A DNA stretch of 64,000 nt from Dorea sp. AM10-31 (GTDB lineage: Bacteria > Bacillota > Clostridia > Lachnospirales > Lachnospiraceae). The notes beneath the pieces were generated by a model. The model had not been told where the DNA came from and searched no databases. It worked only from the letters and a program-made list of their open reading frames with translations. Positions 7,763 through 15,541 of the stretch are shown piece after piece (position 1 is the first letter of the stretch; the number at the start of each line of letters is the position of its first letter). The translations under genes were made by a program, and so were the position numbers. The stretch is from the NCBI RefSeq assembly GCF_003435815.1, contig NZ_QTUV01000006.1:1-64000 (forward strand), read 5' to 3'.

Positions 7763-8839
7763 ATGGATAAAAAAACGACGCTGGAAATGATTGCAGCAAT
7801 TTCAAATGCAAACGGTACATCCGGTTTCGAAGATGAAGTGGTTGCAGCGATTCGTCCTTACGCAGAAGGACTTGGAGAAATTAAAGAAGATCGCATGCGC
7901 AATCTATATATCCGCCGTAAAGAAAATAATGGTAAACGTCCGGTTGTTCAGCTTGACGCACATAGTGATGAGGTTGGTTTTATGGTGCAGGCTATCTGCC
8001 CGAACGGAACACTTCGCATTATTCAGGTCGGAGGATGGGTTAACCACAATATTCCGGCTCATAAAGTCCTGGTTCGCAACCGATTCGGAGAATATATTCC
8101 GGGTCTTACTGCCAGCAAGCCTCCGCATTTCATGACAGAGCAGGAGCGTAAAGCGCCTCTTGAGATGAAAGATATCACGGTGGATGTTGGCGCTGTTTCT
8201 AAAGAAGAGGCGGTTGAAAAGTTCGGCATTCGTATCGGTGAACCGGTAGTGCCGGATGTGACATTTACATATTCAGAAACCACAGATCTGATGGTGGGCA
8301 AGAGCTTTGACTGTCGTCTGGGATGTGCGGCAATTCTTAAGACCATGCATACCCTGGCCGGTGAGGATCTGAATGTGGATATTGTTGGTGCTTGCGCAGC
8401 ACAGGAAGAAGTTGGTGTACGTGGTGCCACTGTGACAGCACAGGTAATTAAGCCGGATATCGCAATTGTTTTTGAAGGTTGCCCGGCAGATGATACCTGC
8501 GTTGAGCAGTATATGGTTCAGACGGCTATTAAGCGCGGACCGATGCTGCGTCACATTGATTCCCGTATGATCACGAATCCACGTTATCAAAGATATGCGT
8601 TGGATTTGGCAGAAAAGCTTGGTATTCCGGTTCAGGATTCAGTTCGTAGTGCTGGTTCAACCAATGGTGCAGCTATACATCTGACCGAAAAAGCAGTTCC
8701 GGTTATCGTTATCGGAGTTCCGGTTCGCTATGCACATACGCATTATGGAATTTCAGCTTATGCCGACTTTGATAATGCTGTTAAGCTGGCATGCGAAATT
8801 CTTAAAAGACTTGACGAAGAACAGATTATGAGTTTTTAA
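7763..8839 (+). CDS. M42 family metallo-aminopeptidase
   Basis: 358 aa. Di-metal and catalytic motifs of M42 (glutamyl aminopeptidase/TET type) are present: QLDAHSDEVG near residue 65, the bridging Asp in SFDCRLG near 180, the catalytic Glu pair in AQEEVG near 214, and the late His in RYAHTHYG near 320. Cytosolic, probably multimeric, trimming N-terminal residues from short peptides. Last gene of the operon; a strong terminator follows. Confidence 0.87.
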   Translation: MDKKTTLEMIAAISNANGTSGFEDEVVAAIRPYAEGLGEIKEDRMRNLYIRRKENNGKRPVVQLDAHSDEVGFMVQAICPNGTLRIIQVGGWVNHNIPAHKVLVRNRFGEYIPGLTASKPPHFMTEQERKAPLEMKDITVDVGAVSKEEAVEKFGIRIGEPVVPDVTFTYSETTDLMVGKSFDCRLGCAAILKTMHTLAGEDLNVDIVGACAAQEEVGVRGATVTAQVIKPDIAIVFEGCPADDTCVEQYMVQTAIKRGPMLRHIDSRMITNPRYQRYALDLAEKLGIPVQDSVRSAGSTNGAAIHLTEKAVPVIVIGVPVRYAHTHYGISAYADFDNAVKLACEILKRLDEEQIMSF

Positions 8840-8882
8840 AAATCTATAATGTGTACTACATATAATATGTAAAAGAAATTCT

Positions 8883-8936
8883 GGATTTTATGCAGGAGCT
8901 GAGATAAGCAGAAACTGCATAAAATCCTTTTTTATT
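8883..8936 (+). terminator. Intrinsic terminator after the M42 gene
   Basis: GGATTTTATGCAG pairs perfectly with CTGCATAAAATCC, followed by six T and TATTT. Confidence 0.85.
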
Positions 8937-9063
8937 TAGTGAAAGAAATGATGTCAAAATCCGAAGTCTATGTGTTTGAAATGGATAAAATGATACAAGG
9001 ATAAGTTGCTGTCGATATTATCAGAAATCATAAGACAACAAGAAAAGTAATACATAAAAATAG

Positions 9064-9092
9064 TGGAAAAATCGTTCATAAAACGATATAAT
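9064..9092 (+). promoter_or_regulatory. Promoter of the small membrane protein
   Basis: TGGAAA (9064-9069), 17-base spacer, TATAAT (9087-9092). Transcription would start near 9099, which excludes a GTG start at 9063 and supports ATG 9126. Confidence 0.5.
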
Positions 9093-9125
9093 ATATGGAC
9101 GGAACTGGAAGTGAGAAAGATAACT

Positions 9126-9413
9126 ATGGAAGAAGAGATTCGCAATACAAAACAAAAAAGAATTTCTATTGCGTTGACAATTGTTTCGATATTTGTTGAA
9201 ATAATTGCCTGTTTAATATGGCTGGCACCGGTTGCAGGGTTTTTCATATACCCATTTGTAAGTGGATTCGCGGTAGCATTAAACATTATCAGTCTTATTA
9301 TATCAAGAAAAAATAAAGCAATAGTGATAATCAATGGATTGATCAGTATTGTATTAGTTGGATTGATTGCTTATGACTTGATTTGTTGCTTGAGATTTTT
9401 CATAGGATTTTGA
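9126..9413 (+). CDS. Small membrane protein, unknown function
   Basis: 95 aa from ATG 9126 (MEEEIRNTKQKR). A charged N-terminus is followed by three hydrophobic segments: ISIALTIVSIFVEIIACLI, a middle VAGFFIYPFVSGFAVALNI, and AIVIINGLISIVLVGLIA. The length and layout fit DUF4190-like small membrane proteins, but no motif fixes a family. Stands alone before the methyltransferase remnant. Confidence 0.55.
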   Translation: MEEEIRNTKQKRISIALTIVSIFVEIIACLIWLAPVAGFFIYPFVSGFAVALNIISLIISRKNKAIVIINGLISIVLVGLIAYDLICCLRFFIGF

Positions 9414-9469
9414 CAGAGTGCTAAATTATTAGAAACAATGCAACATATGCAGGACTAAAAGGGGATGGC

Positions 9470-9737
9470 ATGACTTTGGACAAAGCATATGAGCGAGAAA
9501 CAGAAATGTGGAATCAGATTTTCAAAGAATGTACTGGATTTTGGCTGTGGTACCGGAGATATTTCATTTCAATATTTGCAGTATCAGCCTACACATAAAA
9601 TATTGGGAATTGATGCCTCAAAAGTCGGTATTCAATTTGCAACGGAAACGGCAAGATTGAGTGATTATAAAACAGCAGCTTTTGAGTATCCCTGGCAGGA
9701 GGGAATGAATCGCCTGTTCGTTTACCAAAGCCTGTAA
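9470..9737 (+). pseudogene. Class I SAM-dependent methyltransferase remnant
   Basis: A good start (AAAAGGGG then ATG 9470) reads MTLDKAYERETEMWNQIFKE. The AdoMet site VLDFGCGTGDISFQYLQY and the acidic strand KILGIDASKVGIQFA then appear in a different frame, so N-terminal sequence is lost and the frame shifted. The match stops at AFEYPWQEGMN and the frame ends at 9737, well short of a full 200-250 aa enzyme. Non-functional. Confidence 0.7.
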
Positions 9738-9761
9738 AAGTATGTATTTGAGAGGAAGAAA

Positions 9762-10463
9762 ATGATGAGAAAAGTAATTGGTGTTATGCCATTGTATGAT
9801 AGAGAAAAGAAATGTTATTGGATACAGCCGGATTATCTGGAAATGTTGGAAGCAGAAAATGCGATACCTATGGTACTTCCTTTGACAAGTAACCATAATG
9901 AGTTAGATTATTTCCTTGAAATATGCGGTGGATTCTTATTAACCGGAGGACCGGATGTGGCGCCTTCTATTTATAATGAGGAGCAAAAACCATGGTGTGG
10001 AACTTTGTGTGAGGCACGAGATGAAATGGAACAGTATATTTTAAAGAAAGCAGTCGAAAAAGACCGTTCTGTTTTAGGTGTCTGCCGTGGTATACAGCTA
10101 ATGAATGTCTGTTACGGGGGAACTTTGTATCAAGACCTGAAGTCGGAATATGATAGCGATCTCGACCATCGTATACAACCGTCATACAATGAAATGATAC
10201 ATTTTAATACAATACAAAAAGATACCCCGCTTTATGATCTTTTAGGTAAAGAGCAAATGAAAGTGAACAGCTACCATCATCAGGCAGTTAAAAAATTATC
10301 GCCTCAATTTAAGCAAATGGCAATTTCAGAAGACGGCTTGATCGAGAGCATTTATATGCCGGATCGTAAATATGTAGTTGGTGTTCAGTGGCATCCTGAA
10401 TTTTTATATCAGAAAGATGAAAACAACCGAAAGATTATATGCTCTTTTGTTGATTCAATATAG
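9762..10463 (+). CDS. Peptidase C26 / gamma-glutamyl-gamma-aminobutyrate hydrolase family
   Basis: 233 aa class I glutamine-amidotransferase-like hydrolase. The nucleophile Cys is in VLGVCRGIQLMN (near 109) and the His-Glu pair in VGVQWHPEF (near 210). GGFLLTGGPDVAP is the typical substrate-loop start. PuuD-like enzymes cleave gamma-glutamyl amides such as gamma-glutamyl-GABA; no putrescine pathway is nearby, so substrate is unassigned. RBS AGAGG at 9751. Monocistronic. Confidence 0.85.
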   Translation: MMRKVIGVMPLYDREKKCYWIQPDYLEMLEAENAIPMVLPLTSNHNELDYFLEICGGFLLTGGPDVAPSIYNEEQKPWCGTLCEARDEMEQYILKKAVEKDRSVLGVCRGIQLMNVCYGGTLYQDLKSEYDSDLDHRIQPSYNEMIHFNTIQKDTPLYDLLGKEQMKVNSYHHQAVKKLSPQFKQMAISEDGLIESIYMPDRKYVVGVQWHPEFLYQKDENNRKIICSFVDSI

Positions 10464-10484
10464 ATGAGAAGTAGAATTTTATAG

Positions 10485-10511
10485 AAAAATCTTGACTTTA
10501 CAGTTGTAAAG
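10485..10511 (+). promoter_or_regulatory. Orphan promoter/operator with BlaI/CopY-like palindrome (copy 2)
   Basis: GAAAAATCTTGACTT then the palindrome CTTTACAGTTGTAAAG (10496-10511). It matches the block at 4577-4603 with two differences in 27 bases. The adjoining gene is a truncated rmlD, so the original target gene has been deleted. Confidence 0.5.
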
Positions 10512-10530
10512 AAGTAGAAGAACAACGTGT

Positions 10531-10821
10531 TTGACGGCTTACCAGGAGGCAGGCCGTCATTTTATTGATAATGAAGAGTATGGTCTTTACCATGTAGTGT
10601 GCCCGGGAAGCTGCAGCAGATACGAGTTTGCAAGAACGATCCTGAGTCTTACAGGAAAGACAGGAGAACTGAAATTGTATCCGGTTGTAAAGGAAGACGC
10701 TGCACGCCCGACTTATTCCGTTTTGGATAATATGATGCTCCGTCTCACAGGTATCGAGGAACCGCAAGATTGGAAGACAGCTTTGAAAGAATATCTGGAT
10801 GAGACAGGAGGAATGGAATAA
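10531..10821 (+). pseudogene. C-terminal fragment of dTDP-4-dehydrorhamnose reductase
   Basis: About 95 codons reading YGLYHVVCPGSCSRYEFAR, LKLYPVVKEDAARPTYSVL, DNMMLRLTGIEEPQDWKTAL. This is the C-terminal third of RmlD; the NAD-binding domain and YxxxK site are missing. The deletion joins it straight to the orphan operator at 10485-10511. No other rhamnose gene is present. Confidence 0.75.
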
Positions 10822-10880
10822 TGACGAAAAATACTGCAGAAAAAACAAAGAAGAAACTTGGTTTATCAAAAATCAGTTGA
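10821..10880 (+). pseudogene. N-terminal scrap of a gene following rmlD
   Basis: TAATG overlap with the rmlD fragment opens MTKNTAEKTKKKLGLSKIS and then TGA. It looks like the first residues of a translationally coupled gene of the lost sugar operon; too short to name. Confidence 0.4.
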
Positions 10881-10905
10881 CAAACAGAAAAGACACAGAT
10901 AGAAT
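10877..10905 (+). promoter_or_regulatory. Promoter upstream of the alcohol dehydrogenase
   Basis: TTGACA (10877-10882), 17-base spacer, TAGAAT (10900-10905). A terminator-like hairpin lies between it and the coding region. Confidence 0.6.
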
Positions 10906-10926
10906 GAAACTAACTGGAAGCGAGGA

Positions 10927-10959
10927 AGCTATGGCAGAGATGCTGTAGCTTTTTTATTT
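10927..10959 (+). terminator. Terminator/attenuator before the alcohol dehydrogenase
   Basis: AGCTATGGCA pairs with TGCTGTAGCT (two G-T pairs, loop GAGA), followed by TTTTTTATTT. It sits 22 bases after the promoter and 24 before the start codon, so it could end upstream transcripts or attenuate the gene. Confidence 0.55.
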
Positions 10960-10982
10960 AAAATAAGAAAGGTTGAGAGAAT

Positions 10983-12122
10983 ATGGAACTGAAAGCATTT
11001 GAGTATGAATTACCGGTACATTTGATTTTCGGAGCAGGAAAAGCAGAGTGCATTGGAAAAGAAGTAAAAAAATACGGAAAAAAAGTGTTGATCGTAACCG
11101 GACGTGGGAGTACAAAGCGTTCCGGATTACTGGATCGCGTAGAAAAATTGCTGGAGGCAGAAGGCCTGGAGCATTTGCTGTTTGATGAGGTGGAACCAAA
11201 CCCACTTGCATCTACGGCAGAAAAAGGAGCACAGATTGCACGTAAAAATGGCTGTGAAGTAGTACTTGGCCTGGGCGGTGGAAGTATTATGGACTGTTCG
11301 AAATCCATTGCATTTGCAGCAGTAAATGAAGGAAAAATATTTGATTATATTTATGGAAAAAAGACTGGTAAAGGAGCACTGCCGTTGATTCTTGTACCGA
11401 CGACCTGCGGAACCGGAAGTGAAGGAAACTGTTTTGCAGTGCTGACAGATGATGAGACGAAGGACAAAAAGTCTTTGCGGGATTATTCTGTGATTGCCAA
11501 AGCATCTGTTATTGATCCGGAACTGATGATGACAATGCCGAAGAAAGTTCTGGCATCGGTTGGCTTTGATGCACTCTGCCATTGCATGGAAGCATATTTA
11601 AGCAAAGCATGTTTGCCGGTAACGGAAATATTTGCAAAAGAAGGAATCCGGCTGATTGGTGAAAATCTGGTTAAAGCGTATGAAAATTATGAAGATAAAG
11701 ATGCGTGGGGAGCGATTTCACTTGCAAGTACTTATGGCGGAATGGTGATCAATCAGGCAGGAGTTGCAGCGCCTCATGGCCTGGAACATCCGGCAAGTGG
11801 GCTTAGAAATATTACACATGGAAGAGGACTTGCGGCACTGACGCCGGTTATTTATAAGAAGAGTATTTCGGCAGCACCGGAAAGATTTGCTGAAATTGCA
11901 AGACTTCTCGGCGGGAAAGATGAAAATGAACTGGTTGATATTTTAGAGCAGTTATTGGAAACGCTGGAACTTAAAACATCTCTGGGCAACGAAGGTGTAA
12001 AAATGGAAGATGTAGACTGGATGACAGAGAATGCATTCAAGGTATCTCTTGCAAGCATTAATAATCACCCGAGAGTATTTACAAAAGAAGAAGTGCGGGA
12101 GATTTATATAGAAGCGATGTAA
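10983..12122 (+). CDS. Iron-containing alcohol dehydrogenase
   Basis: 379 aa, group III ADH (butanol/propanol dehydrogenase type). The NAD(P) loop GLGGGSIMDCSK is near residue 100. PTTCGTGSE is near 140, and the metal ligands appear in GFDALCHCMEAY (Asp, His near 195-199) and the two later His (APHGLEHPASG near 265 and NITHGRG near 278). It reduces aldehydes to alcohols to reoxidise NAD(P)H during fermentation, or the reverse. Monocistronic, RBS AAAGG; terminator at 12199. Confidence 0.87.
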   Translation: MELKAFEYELPVHLIFGAGKAECIGKEVKKYGKKVLIVTGRGSTKRSGLLDRVEKLLEAEGLEHLLFDEVEPNPLASTAEKGAQIARKNGCEVVLGLGGGSIMDCSKSIAFAAVNEGKIFDYIYGKKTGKGALPLILVPTTCGTGSEGNCFAVLTDDETKDKKSLRDYSVIAKASVIDPELMMTMPKKVLASVGFDALCHCMEAYLSKACLPVTEIFAKEGIRLIGENLVKAYENYEDKDAWGAISLASTYGGMVINQAGVAAPHGLEHPASGLRNITHGRGLAALTPVIYKKSISAAPERFAEIARLLGGKDENELVDILEQLLETLELKTSLGNEGVKMEDVDWMTENAFKVSLASINNHPRVFTKEEVREIYIEAM

Positions 12123-12198
12123 TGCTGCCAGAGACAGTTTGTGGAAGCATGAAGTGAGTAAGAACCTGAGAGTATTATATTAAGTAAAGAATTATAAG

Positions 12199-12238
12199 AA
12201 GGCGGTGGTATAGAATTGGACATCTATAGCACCGCCTT
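12199..12238. terminator. Hairpin between convergent genes
   Basis: AAGGCGGTG pairs with CACCGCCTT around a loop of about 22 bases that has its own CTATAG/TATAG pairing. Followed by GTTTC. Serves the alcohol dehydrogenase transcript. Bases 12239-12326 hold nothing else. Confidence 0.6.
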
Positions 12239-12326
12239 GTTTCATCGCTATGATTAAATTTAATGACGATTCATCGTCTGAAAAACTAAAACAGCAGATG
12301 AACCAGGGACATAGAGTAATTTATAT

Positions 12327-13538
12327 CTAAACTTTGTTTTTTGCATCTTTACAGACAAGGATGTGATCCAGAATATGAAAAGCAACCTCTTCCTTGCTCA
12401 TGATCGGAAGCTCTATAGTGGTATCTTTCGTCAGGATTGTCACGATATTCGTATCTGTTTCAAAACCGGCGCCGGCTTCTTTTAAGTTGTTAGCGATTAC
12501 CATATCTAAATGTTTCTTATCCAGTTTCTTTCTGGAATTTTCAATCATGTTCTGCGTTTCCATAGAAAAGCCACATAAAAACTGCCCCGGTTTTTTGTGA
12601 TCGCCGAGGTATTTTAAAATGTCATCGGTGTGTTCCAGTTCAATAGAAAGCTGTCCGTCTGCTTTTTTTGTCTTTTCAGAAGCAACAATAGCAGGACGGT
12701 AATCAGCGACAGCAGCAGCTTTGATGATGAGATCCATGTCGGCACTTCTCTCGGTGACTGCTTCGTACATATCACATGCAGTTACGACAGGAATCGTTTC
12801 AACAAAAAGCGGAGGAGTCAGGGATGTTTTTCCGGTTACGAGAGTGACATCCGCACCACGTAGCATACAGGCTCTGGCAAGATTATAGCCCATTTTCCCG
12901 GAAGAATGATTGGTAATATAACGGACTGGATCAATTGCCTCCTGGGTAGGTCCGGCTGTGATCAGTACTTTCATGCCTGTCATATCTTTTTCGCATGCAC
13001 ATGTTCTGTAAATATATTGAAGCAAAGTATCCGGTTCCGGCATTTTTCCGACGCCGGTGTCACCACAGGCGAGACGTCCGCTTGCCGGTGTGATGACTTC
13101 CATTCCATAAGACTGCAGGCGTTTCAGATTATCCTGTGTGATTGGATTCTCATACATGGCGGTATTCATTGCCGGAACAATCAGTTTTGGCGCTTTGCTT
13201 GCGAGAATCGTTGTTGTCAGCATATTATCAGCAAGACCGTGTGCCAGTTTTGCAATGACGTTTGCAGTTGCAGGGGCAACCATGATGACATCTGCCATCT
13301 GTGCAAGAGATATGTGTTCTACTTTAAATTCAAAATTGCGGTCGAAAGTATCAATGATACATTTGTGCCCGGTCAGAGTTTCAAATGTGACAGGTGTAAT
13401 AAAATTTGTTGCATTTTCAGTCATGATCACATGGACATCTGCGCCGTTTTTTACAAGACTGCTTGCAAGAGTTGCAGTTTTGTATGCGGCAATGCCACCT
13501 GTTACGCCAAGCAAGACATGTTTATCTTTTAAGTTCAT
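12327..13538 (-). CDS. coaBC: Bifunctional phosphopantothenoylcysteine decarboxylase / phosphopantothenate-cysteine ligase
   Basis: 403 aa. CoaC half (about 1-180): GVTGGIAAYK FMN-binding start, catalytic His in VEHISLAQMAD, NTAMYENP, and the flap Cys in PASGRLACGDTG. CoaB half (about 187-400): VLITAGPTQEAIDPVRYITN, HSSGKMG, and the KKxD-type KLDKKHLDMVIANN region. Catalyses two steps of coenzyme A synthesis from 4'-phosphopantothenate. ATG 13538 is chosen because AAGAGG lies upstream and the residues before it have no family match. Near a PanT-type importer gene at 14105, consistent with pantothenate salvage. Confidence 0.92.
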   Translation of the reverse strand: MNLKDKHVLLGVTGGIAAYKTATLASSLVKNGADVHVIMTENATNFITPVTFETLTGHKCIIDTFDRNFEFKVEHISLAQMADVIMVAPATANVIAKLAHGLADNMLTTTILASKAPKLIVPAMNTAMYENPITQDNLKRLQSYGMEVITPASGRLACGDTGVGKMPEPDTLLQYIYRTCACEKDMTGMKVLITAGPTQEAIDPVRYITNHSSGKMGYNLARACMLRGADVTLVTGKTSLTPPLFVETIPVVTACDMYEAVTERSADMDLIIKAAAVADYRPAIVASEKTKKADGQLSIELEHTDDILKYLGDHKKPGQFLCGFSMETQNMIENSRKKLDKKHLDMVIANNLKEAGAGFETDTNIVTILTKDTTIELPIMSKEEVAFHILDHILVCKDAKNKV

Positions 13539-13673
13539 AAAAAAACCTCTTTCTATTCTGATATTTTCTAGTATTCTAATGTTCACTATATCGTTTTTTT
13601 CAGAATCTTGCAAGTGGATGACTTCCCTGTGGTATGAAATGCTTCATAATATGAAAGACAAACTTATACTAAA

Positions 13674-13699
13674 CGCTAAATAATTTATAACATTTAGCG
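13674..13699. repeat. Inverted repeat in the coaBC upstream region
   Basis: CGCTAAA and TTTAGCG are separated by 12 A/T-rich bases. Possible operator for coaBC; the rest of 13539-13738 shows no gene. Confidence 0.35.
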
Positions 13700-13738
13700 A
13701 AAACGATTGTTAAAATAATTGCAAAGATGACGATTCTC

Positions 13739-13966
13739 TTCTTTCATTCTGGCGGTGGTATGACAATCAGTGGTGGAGAAGTGCTTTTATAGGCAGATTT
13801 TGCACAGAAGATTCTGAAGTCCTGCATAGAACAGAGAATTAAAGAGAATCTGATTCGTTTAAATAAAGAATTTAAAGAAGATATCCATATCCGAATTTCG
13901 ACGATTCCGACAGTAAATTTATCTGAAAAAAATATGAAAGAAATTCCTTCCGAAAATCTATCATAA
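13739..13966 (+). pseudogene. Glycyl-radical enzyme activating enzyme (radical SAM) remnant
   Basis: Reads HSGGGMTISGGEVLL, an in-frame TAG (13790-13792), then ADFAQKILKSC. This is the SGGEPLLQ-type segment of PflA-like activases. It then jumps to NLIRLNKEFKEDIHIRIST, IPTVNLSEKNMKEI, matching the later part of the same family, so about 60-80 residues are deleted between. The CxxxCxxC radical-SAM motif is absent. No glycyl-radical enzyme gene is nearby. Confidence 0.65.
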
Positions 13967-14015
13967 AGCAAAGATTGTAGAATTATAAAGTACGTGAAAT
14001 TATACAAAAAAATCC

Positions 14016-14044
14016 TTGTGCTATCGTGTCTGGGATGATACAAT
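14016..14044 (+). promoter_or_regulatory. Promoter and structured leader of the ECF S component gene
   Basis: TTGTGC (14016-14021), 17-base spacer, TACAAT (14039-14044). GATACAATA/TATTGTATC (14037-14067) and CCTGC/GCAGG (about 14068-14080) can form stems before the AAGGAGG site. Confidence 0.5.
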
Positions 14045-14104
14045 AACGAGCGTAATTGTATTGTATCCTGCAAGGCAGGAATGATAACAAGGAGGAATTG
14101 AATA

Positions 14105-14761
14105 ATGAAAACAAAGAAACACGACACAAAGTGGATGGTAAGTGTTGCACTTATGGCAGCAATTGTAATCGTACTGGCGAACACACCGCTTGGGATGATC
14201 CAGCTTCCGATTATTAAGGCGACAACGGTACACATCCCGGTAATTCTCGGAGCGATTTTACTTGGACCGGCAGCAGGAGCAATTCTTGGCGGCGTATTTG
14301 GTATTTGCTCTCTGATCAGCAACACGATGGCTCCAACATTGTTATCCTTTGCGTTCTCACCATTTATGAGCACAACAGGACTTACTGGTGCAGTAAAGGC
14401 AATCTGGATATCTGTAGGATGCAGAATTTTGATCGGAGTAGCTGCAGGATGGCTCTGGATTTTGTTTGAGAAGATTAAGATGAATGCAGTTATTGCACTT
14501 CCAATTGTTGGATTTGCAGGATCAATGGTGAATACAATCTGTGTGATGGGAAGTATTTATCTCTTGTTTGCAAAGCAGTATGCAGAAGCAAAAGATGTTG
14601 CGGTCAGTGCAGTATGGGGCCTTGTCATGGGAACCGTAACAGCATCCGGAATCCCGGAAGCGATTGCAGCAGCAGTGCTTGTACTCGCAATTGGAAAAGT
14701 CCTGCTCAGTGTATTCAAGAAGATGGATATCGGAATAGGACGTGCAGAAGTGGCAAAATAA
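14105..14761 (+). CDS. ECF transporter S component, pantothenate (PanT)-like
   Basis: 218 aa with about six hydrophobic segments. The N-terminal KWMVSVALMAAIVIVLANTP with HIPVILGAILLGPAAGAILG is the S-component pattern. Position three hundred bases from coaBC, separated only by a dead gene, supports pantothenate as the vitamin; this is inference from context and general similarity to PanT. It would work with shared EcfA/A'/T proteins encoded elsewhere. Start has AAGGAGG at 14090. Confidence 0.75.
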   Translation: MKTKKHDTKWMVSVALMAAIVIVLANTPLGMIQLPIIKATTVHIPVILGAILLGPAAGAILGGVFGICSLISNTMAPTLLSFAFSPFMSTTGLTGAVKAIWISVGCRILIGVAAGWLWILFEKIKMNAVIALPIVGFAGSMVNTICVMGSIYLLFAKQYAEAKDVAVSAVWGLVMGTVTASGIPEAIAAAVLVLAIGKVLLSVFKKMDIGIGRAEVAK

Positions 14762-14783
14762 ATATAATACAGAATATAATTAT

Positions 14784-14814
14784 AAGGCGGCAGATTTTTC
14801 TGTCGCCTTATTTA
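14784..14814 (+). terminator. Intrinsic terminator after the S component gene
   Basis: AAGGCGGCAG pairs with CTGTCGCCTT (one G-T), then ATTTAT. Short T-tract. Confidence 0.7.
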
Positions 14815-14883
14815 TGCGATAGGAAATCATGCCTTCTAAAATAAAGAGATATAAAAATTAAATGAAAAAATTTAGAAAAAGTA

Positions 14884-14913
14884 TTGACATATAGTGCTGA
14901 TCTGTGGTATAAA
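14884..14913 (+). promoter_or_regulatory. Promoter of tRNA-Trp
   Basis: TTGACA (14884-14889), 18-base spacer, TATAAA (14908-14913), about 25 bases before the tRNA. Confidence 0.65.
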
Positions 14914-14944
14914 TGTCTAGTGTCAATCACACAGACAAGCACAT

Positions 14945-15015
14945 AGGGGATTGGTCAAGTGGTATGATAGGGGTCTCCAAAACCTTTGGCGGGAGTTCGA
15001 TTCTCTCATCCCCTG
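14945..15015 (+). tRNA. tRNA-Trp (CCA)
   Basis: Acceptor AGGGGAT pairs with ATCCCCT, discriminator G. The anticodon loop CTCCAAA gives anticodon CCA. T-arm GGGAG-TTCGATT-CTCTC fits. The 3' CCA is not encoded. Own promoter and terminator, single-gene unit. Confidence 0.92.
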
Positions 15016-15022
15016 CTCCTTA

Positions 15023-15057
15023 AGAATCTGAAAGTTAAGACTTTCAGATTCTTTTTG
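15023..15057 (+). terminator. Intrinsic terminator of tRNA-Trp
   Basis: AGAATCTGAAAG and CTTTCAGATTCT form a perfect 12-bp stem with loop TTAAGA, followed by TTTT. Confidence 0.85.
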
Positions 15058-15154
15058 TGTTATAAGAAAGAGCAATTTTTAGTATTCTGTATTATATGTA
15101 AATGGTTTTGATACTGATGGGAACGAACAAAGTACCAGAAGAAATCTAAGAAAA

Positions 15155-15223
15155 ATGAAAATGATTTCCAAATTATATTGACAAGATTAAATGCTGTGAT
15201 AGAATGAAAACGATTTCCAAATT
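15155..15223 (+). promoter_or_regulatory. Promoter flanked by two copies of a Fur/Zur-like box
   Basis: ATGAAAATGATTTCCAAATT (15155-15174) and the same 20-mer with one change (15204-15223) are direct repeats 49 bases apart. TTGACA (15178-15183), 16-base spacer and TAGAAT (15200-15205) lie between. Each copy is an imperfect 8-1-8 dyad, the geometry of Fur-family boxes. It drives the truncated Fur-type gene, suggesting former autoregulation. Confidence 0.6.
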
Positions 15224-15240
15224 GAAGGGGAGAGATCGAA

Positions 15241-15342
15241 ATGGCAAAAGCCAGATACAAGACAAAACAGATGACAGAGTTAGTTAATTATTTGAAATCT
15301 ATACAAGGACAGCATGTTACTGTACAGGAAATTTTGTGTTAA
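15241..15342 (+). pseudogene. Fur-family (probably Zur) regulator, N-terminal remnant
   Basis: GGGGAG precedes ATG 15241. The frame MAKARYKTKQMTELVNYLKS, IQGQHVTVQEI is the first helix-turn-helix part of Fur/Zur proteins, then ends in TAA after 33 codons. Metal sites and dimer domain are missing. The next remnant is a zinc-binding protein, which favours Zur. Confidence 0.6.
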
Positions 15343-15450
15343 TAGCTGTAGTTTCTCTGTTTCCGGCATACTGTTGGATTTTGCTTACGTTCTCCTTGGT
15401 AAGCCAGAAGGTCAGGATGAATGATTGAATAAAACGTTTCTGGAAAATAG

Positions 15451-15480
15451 GATGGTATAAAAAGATACCGTCTTGTTTTT
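15451..15480 (+). terminator. Intrinsic terminator
   Basis: GATGGTAT and ATACCGTC (one G-T pair) around AAAAAG, then TTGTTTTT. Separates the Fur-type remnant from the zinc-binding remnant. Nothing recognisable in 15343-15450. Confidence 0.65.
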
Positions 15481-15541
15481 GTATGCTTTTTTAGAAAATA
15501 TGCAAAATAACGGAGGGTTTTATTCATAAAAAAGCAAGAAC

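Noticed and set aside
13744..14373. Long minus-strand open frame of about 209 codons
   Set aside because: It lies antisense to the ECF S component and the activase remnant. Low-complexity translation, no RBS.
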